Below, one piece after another: positions 59,933 to 64,000 of a stretch of 64,000 nucleotides of DNA. The notes beneath the pieces are model-generated. The model saw only the letters and a program-made list of their open reading frames with translations. It did not search any database and had not been told where the DNA came from. Every line of letters starts with the position of its first letter. The first letter of the stretch is position 1. A program made the position numbers and the translations under genes. The DNA is from Chionis minor (taxonomy: Eukaryota > Chordata > Aves > Charadriiformes > Chionididae), in contig VZSF01011137.1 of the NCBI GenBank assembly GCA_013398295.1, positions 507,716 through 571,715 on the forward strand, given 5' to 3'.

Positions 59933-60401
59933 ATAAGTAGGTCAGACGTGGCATTTTGCATTTTGTTTCTTTACGTTGGTTTTTTATGTAGCATTAGTCA
60001 CGTGCAGGTGAGAAAGGGTGGCAGCTTCTTGTCCCTTCAGCTCTTGGGAGCTTCAAGAAAGGGACCTTGGAGGGGAATTTCAAGTTGGGCTCTTGCTTTG
60101 AGTTGTCCTCTGGGGGGTCTGGCTTTCCTGGGGGTGACTGGGCAGCCTGTGAGACTGGTGACGCCTCAAGCTGTGCTCTCCAGCTGAGCGATGCTGTCCC
60201 TGTTTTGAAGAGCAGGGAGGGGGGTGTCGTACGGCAAAGGCAGACTCAGAATTCGGGTTTTGGGACTGCCAGCCCCTTGTCCTGTCCATACCGAGGCCAG
60301 TCCTGGCTGTTACAAAGGGGCTTCTCCTGGGTTTATAATTGAAGACGTGCGGGCCTGTATTGTCACATCCTGCTCTGCGTGGAGTACAGGCGTGCTACAG
60401 G

Positions 60402-60423
60402 CGTGTGAGTGTGTGTGTGTGTG
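60402..60423. repeat. (GT)n microsatellite
   Basis: GT dinucleotide run with a single A interruption after the first units. Confidence 0.9.
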
Positions 60424-60439
60424 AACAATACAGAGCGCC

Positions 60440-60620
60440 TCTGCCCCGGCACGTTGAAGGCAGATGAATAGTGTGTGTTTAACTGCACGTTCCTGGCAGC
60501 CGCCCTGAGCCGTCCACCTCTGCGGCCCCGGGAAACGCTGCGCTGCGGAGGTGCCGCCGCTGCCTGACGACTCCGTCTCCCTGGAACAACGCGCTGTCCT
60601 CCGCTGCTGCGGAGCAGGCT
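60440..60620. other. CpG-dense patch
   Basis: Short block with about a dozen or more CpG, including GCCGCCGCTGCC near 60553, bounded by AT-rich DNA on the right. Confidence 0.35.
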
Positions 60621-63600
60621 TGGCAGAGGGATTATAGTGAACCCGATTTCAGGGATTTATATGATTTAAATTATAAATATCCTGCAAGAATAGGATTTGC
60701 AATGGAAGTTGGAGTTTTAATGTATTTATATAGATAAAATATAATTTAAAATAATTAGTTTGTGAAGAGCGAGGTAAGGAACAAAAGTTTAGGGGAATTA
60801 ACACAGTTTTGTTTCTCAGTGCTTCAGCTAAAAAGGTCATCTTATGCCTATACAAGGCTGCAGGAGCTGGCATGGCTGGTGTGGGGGAACTGGGGGAAGT
60901 GTGGGCCTGATCCGGCTCCATCTGTGCAGGTCGCGCTTTCTGTTTTCAGCGTGTAAGTGTGTGGTGCTTTCAGACACACAAATAGTGGGGAAGGCAGTGC
61001 CTCCGACTGCGACTTGATCTGATGGCCCTTCTCTCTGGGGGATTTGGGTAAGTGCTCGATTTACTGGCAGGAGAACCTGTACTGGGCGATGGGCTATAGA
61101 GCGTCTGGAGGAGCTGCCTACCAGGGCTTGAAGAGGCTCATTGCCCTGGCTTAGCTCGAGGTGTGGAATGGACGTGGTGGCGAGTAGGGAAAAACTCCTT
61201 GCAGTCTGTTTCTGCACGGTAATTAAGGACTATCAAACTAATCTTGGTTCTTGAGAGTCCAATGGGAAAACTTGCTACCCTTGTGACTCTTCTTGGACTT
61301 CCCATACGTGCTGCTGAGAGTGTCCCTCTGGTCTGCTCCTTTCCCAGGTGATCTGAGGCTCTTGCTCTCTGATTCTGCTCGCCTTCACATACACATCCCT
61401 CTGATTCTCTTCATGGGCTTCATTTTCTGAGCTTGCTACCTTTTCTGGCCCAAAGTCCATCGACATTGGGACCTAATTGGTAGGAATGCAATGCACTCAA
61501 CGGGGCTTAGCTGGTAGGGTGTGTGCCCGGGGGGCCGGGTGGGAACAGCTGCCCTGGCAGGGCAATGGCCGGGCTCCTCACCCTCAACATCAGGGTTCTA
61601 AACAGCAAAGAGCCTTGAAAACCTGGCGAATCCCAGGGTTCCTCAGTTTTGTCTCTTCTGGTTTAGAACACCGTTGAACTAATTGAAAAAACCCAATATC
61701 TAGGATATTTATCCCTCTTCAGGACAGGGAGTGAGCCGAATGGTTACTTGTGCCTTCACGTCCCCCAGTTCTCTAATTCTAGGTAAGTCTGGAAGTGGTG
61801 GCAGGCACGCGTTACAGCTAGCAGTCGGAGACGAAACAGTGGAAGTGTTTGACGATATAATCATAAAAAGGAAAGAAAGTAGGAAAATGCAGTGTAGCTG
61901 TAGCAGTCGGAAAGATGACAGATATTAGGGAATTGAGACTTTCAAGACACCTTATTTGGTAATATCCCCTCCTATTCCAGACTTAATCCTGCTCAGTACT
62001 AGGGTCCAGTATCATGTAAGTGACAGGCAGGGAATCCTCCTGTGCGTTAATAAGGTCCTTGCTGTGTGGGGACCAAATTGCTCTTCACAAGCGAAAACCC
62101 CTAGGGCTTCTCAGTGTAGCAGGATCACGTCTCCTCTCTTGTTCTGGTGAAACCCTGTGAAAATAATGGAATATGAAAACGTGCCATAGTTGTGTGGGTC
62201 TGGGTGCATATAACAGCATCTGAAGTGTGAAGTAGCCTCACCTGACCTCCTGGAGCTCTTCAGTACCACTGCTGGTCAGCCTGGCTGCAGGAAGGAGACT
62301 GGGGCTCATCTGGAGATTATGGTGTGGGGACAGATGTAGAAAAGAGGGATTTGACTGTACAGCAATGAATCCTGTTCTTCATACCGTCAGTTTCCGGGCT
62401 GTTAATTGCAGCGGAGTGTTTCATGGTAGGAACTTAAGTAACATCCATTATGGTGTTGGTCAGCATGGAAGTAATTAAATCCTTTTGATTTGGTCTGTGG
62501 TGAAAAAAGGCCTCAGTAAAGACTCTGATTCTTCTTCCTTCTGAAATAGGAATGTTCCAAAATAATTAAAACTATCATCATCAATGCCTTAATGGAGGAG
62601 AATCAAGAAAGAGGCGAGACTACTGGATGGGTCAATTTGTAGGGCATTGAAATCAATATCCAATTATCAGACAGTGCTTTAAAAACACAAGTGAAAAAAA
62701 ATCAGAAACAGTGACCTTAACTTGGAGTTAATTTACTCTTATTAATTTGAGTAATATTTCTTTTGAATGCACAAATTAAAACGTAGCTGAGGGCATTTAT
62801 TTCAGGCGTGATCATGGGCTTTATACGTATGAATGTGTGCAGGGAAAGAAGAACCTTTTTACGTGACGTTGCAAGACACGGTGTGTAGGCAGTTCTTGGT
62901 GAGGAGTTGACATGCTTTGTTCAGCGACAGACTGACTGGACTTGTGCATCGGTGAGATGCTCCAGGGAGGAGCAGGTGCTTCACCAAGATGATATAGACG
63001 GAGACAAGCCAAGCCTTATTTTGCGGAAGAAAACAGAGAAAGTGTAGATCTGCAGTGCTTCTTTCAATATGTTCTGCTCATGGTGTATGTCCTTTCAGGA
63101 ATGGCATCCAAAATGACTTATAGGAACTTGCTATGCTTCAGAAAGAAGAGTAAAAACAAACAAGGTACGCTATATCCAGACGAAGGCCGTAGAGCATCAG
63201 ATACATGTTGCCATAGCAATGCTGCATGTAGGGCGTAAAGAAGTGGAATAGTAAGAAGCCAGCAGGGTCATTAACATCATCAGCAGGCTCAGTGGAGCGC
63301 GGCGCTGTGGTGGATAAAATGGCTTCACGTTTTTGTCAAACAGCATCTGTGGGAGGGATGCACAAAAAGAGAGACGATGGGGAAAATACAGCAGTGGTGG
63401 GAGTCTTATCCGGGGTGGCATTGACCCTGAGGTCTGTGGCAGCCGCCTCGGTCCTCTCGAGAGCTGTGATGGGTCTGTACATCTGCACTGGGGACGTGGC
63501 GGGGTGTCTCCTGCCCGAGGCTTTCCTGTAGATACTCCCAGGCCGCGTCACACCTCTCTGAGGCGAAGGGTATGGCCGGGGCTCAGGAATGCTCTGCAGC

Positions 63601-64000
63601 GTCCCCCAGCACTTCTGGGCAGGTGACAATCCCGGTGTCATTCTCCCCAGCCAGGGGATCTGGGATGCTCTGTGGGCTTTGGTGTATCAAATGGAAGGAG
63701 TAAAGTGAAGTTCTCATTTCGGATATGGGGGAGATGCTAAAAATCAAAGGGAGGAAGGAATAACAGGAACGCAAAGAAGATCAGTTCCAGATGCTGAGGC
63801 AGCAAGGAGAGACTGAAGGCACTGCCTGCAGGCGCCGGGCAGAGCGTGGTGTGAGCCACCGCGTGGGGCACGTCTGCGCTACGGCCACTTCGCTCCTGGC
63901 TCGTGCTAGCGACACAAACGCACATTTCGTTTCTTTTCTGGGCTCCTTCTAATGCCATTTCCTGAAATTCCAGGGAACAACTGTGGGAGGGGAAGTAGAA
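60621..64000. other. unique sequence, no gene seen
   Basis: AT-rich at 60.64-60.80 and 62.5-62.8 kb (the latter ATTA-rich, closed in all frames, enhancer-like), moderately GC-rich at 61.0-61.2 and 63.4-63.6 kb. A hydrophilic 63-codon minus frame (61275-61466) looks protein-like in composition but matches no family and has no convincing splice pair. Frames reach at most 126 codons. No repeat was recognised. Confidence 0.35.

Noticed and set aside
61275..61466. Hydrophilic 63-codon minus-strand frame resembling real protein composition
   Set aside because: The plus strand is pyrimidine-rich, which by itself yields an E/K/R/Q-rich minus translation; no homologue recognised.
1..64000. Endogenous retrovirus, DNA transposon, tRNA/rRNA gene, CRISPR array or bacterial operon
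   Set aside because: No LTR pair, gag/pol motif other than the LINE reverse transcriptases, transposase motif, cloverleaf or regularly spaced repeat array was seen on either strand.

Overview
The window looks like vertebrate, most probably avian, nuclear DNA that is almost entirely non-coding. The evidence for a bird is the set of CR1 retrotransposon pieces (about 27.76-28.21, 39.04-39.28, 44.28-44.33 and 55.05-55.16 kb). It is supported by the absence of any SINE or L1-like repeat, a low overall repeat load, and many short CpG-dense patches set in AT-rich unique sequence. There is no bacterial-style gene packing, operon, CRISPR array, tRNA or rRNA. I found no protein-coding gene that I can name. 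The longest open frames (about 150-205 codons) sit mostly in GC-rich stretches where stops are rare. They overlap one another on both strands and show no recognisable domain, so I treat them as chance.

Layout: 1-27 kb is unique sequence in which AT-rich islands alternate with CpG-dense patches (1.0, 8.8-9.3, 13.0-13.5, 14.1, 16.9 and 25.1 kb). It holds a small minisatellite at 6.76-6.88 kb and two weak exon-like structures on the minus strand (5.04-5.53 and 10.08-10.45 kb). At 27.76-28.21 kb is the best preserved repeat, the 3' end of a CR1 element in minus orientation. A 39-bp unexplained repeat pair lies just beyond it (28.33 and 29.34 kb). From 30 to 45 kb there are long AT-rich unique tracts that resemble conserved non-coding elements, a strong CpG island at 32.95-33.36 kb, a weak plus-strand exon candidate at 35.06-35.25 kb, a palindromic dinucleotide microsatellite at 38.94 kb, a decayed CR1 reverse-transcriptase fragment and a short CR1 tail. 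From 45 to 64 kb there is more unique sequence, a very old CR1-clade LINE (about 53.2-54.7 kb) that still shows endonuclease and reverse-transcriptase motifs, a CR1 C-terminal piece, and a cluster of CpG-rich patches at 55.7-58.3 kb.

Interpretation (inference): this is either a gene-poor intergenic region or the inside of one or more very long introns. All five LINE relics point to the minus strand. That would fit a plus-strand transcription unit that tolerates only antisense insertions, but five insertions are too few to prove it. AT-rich islands dense in ATTA-type and POU-like motifs suggest regulatory sequence near a developmental gene, which only alignment could confirm. I see no new multi-gene system here; the most useful observations are the fossil LINE, the repeat pair, the CpG-patch pattern and the testable exon and CNE candidates.
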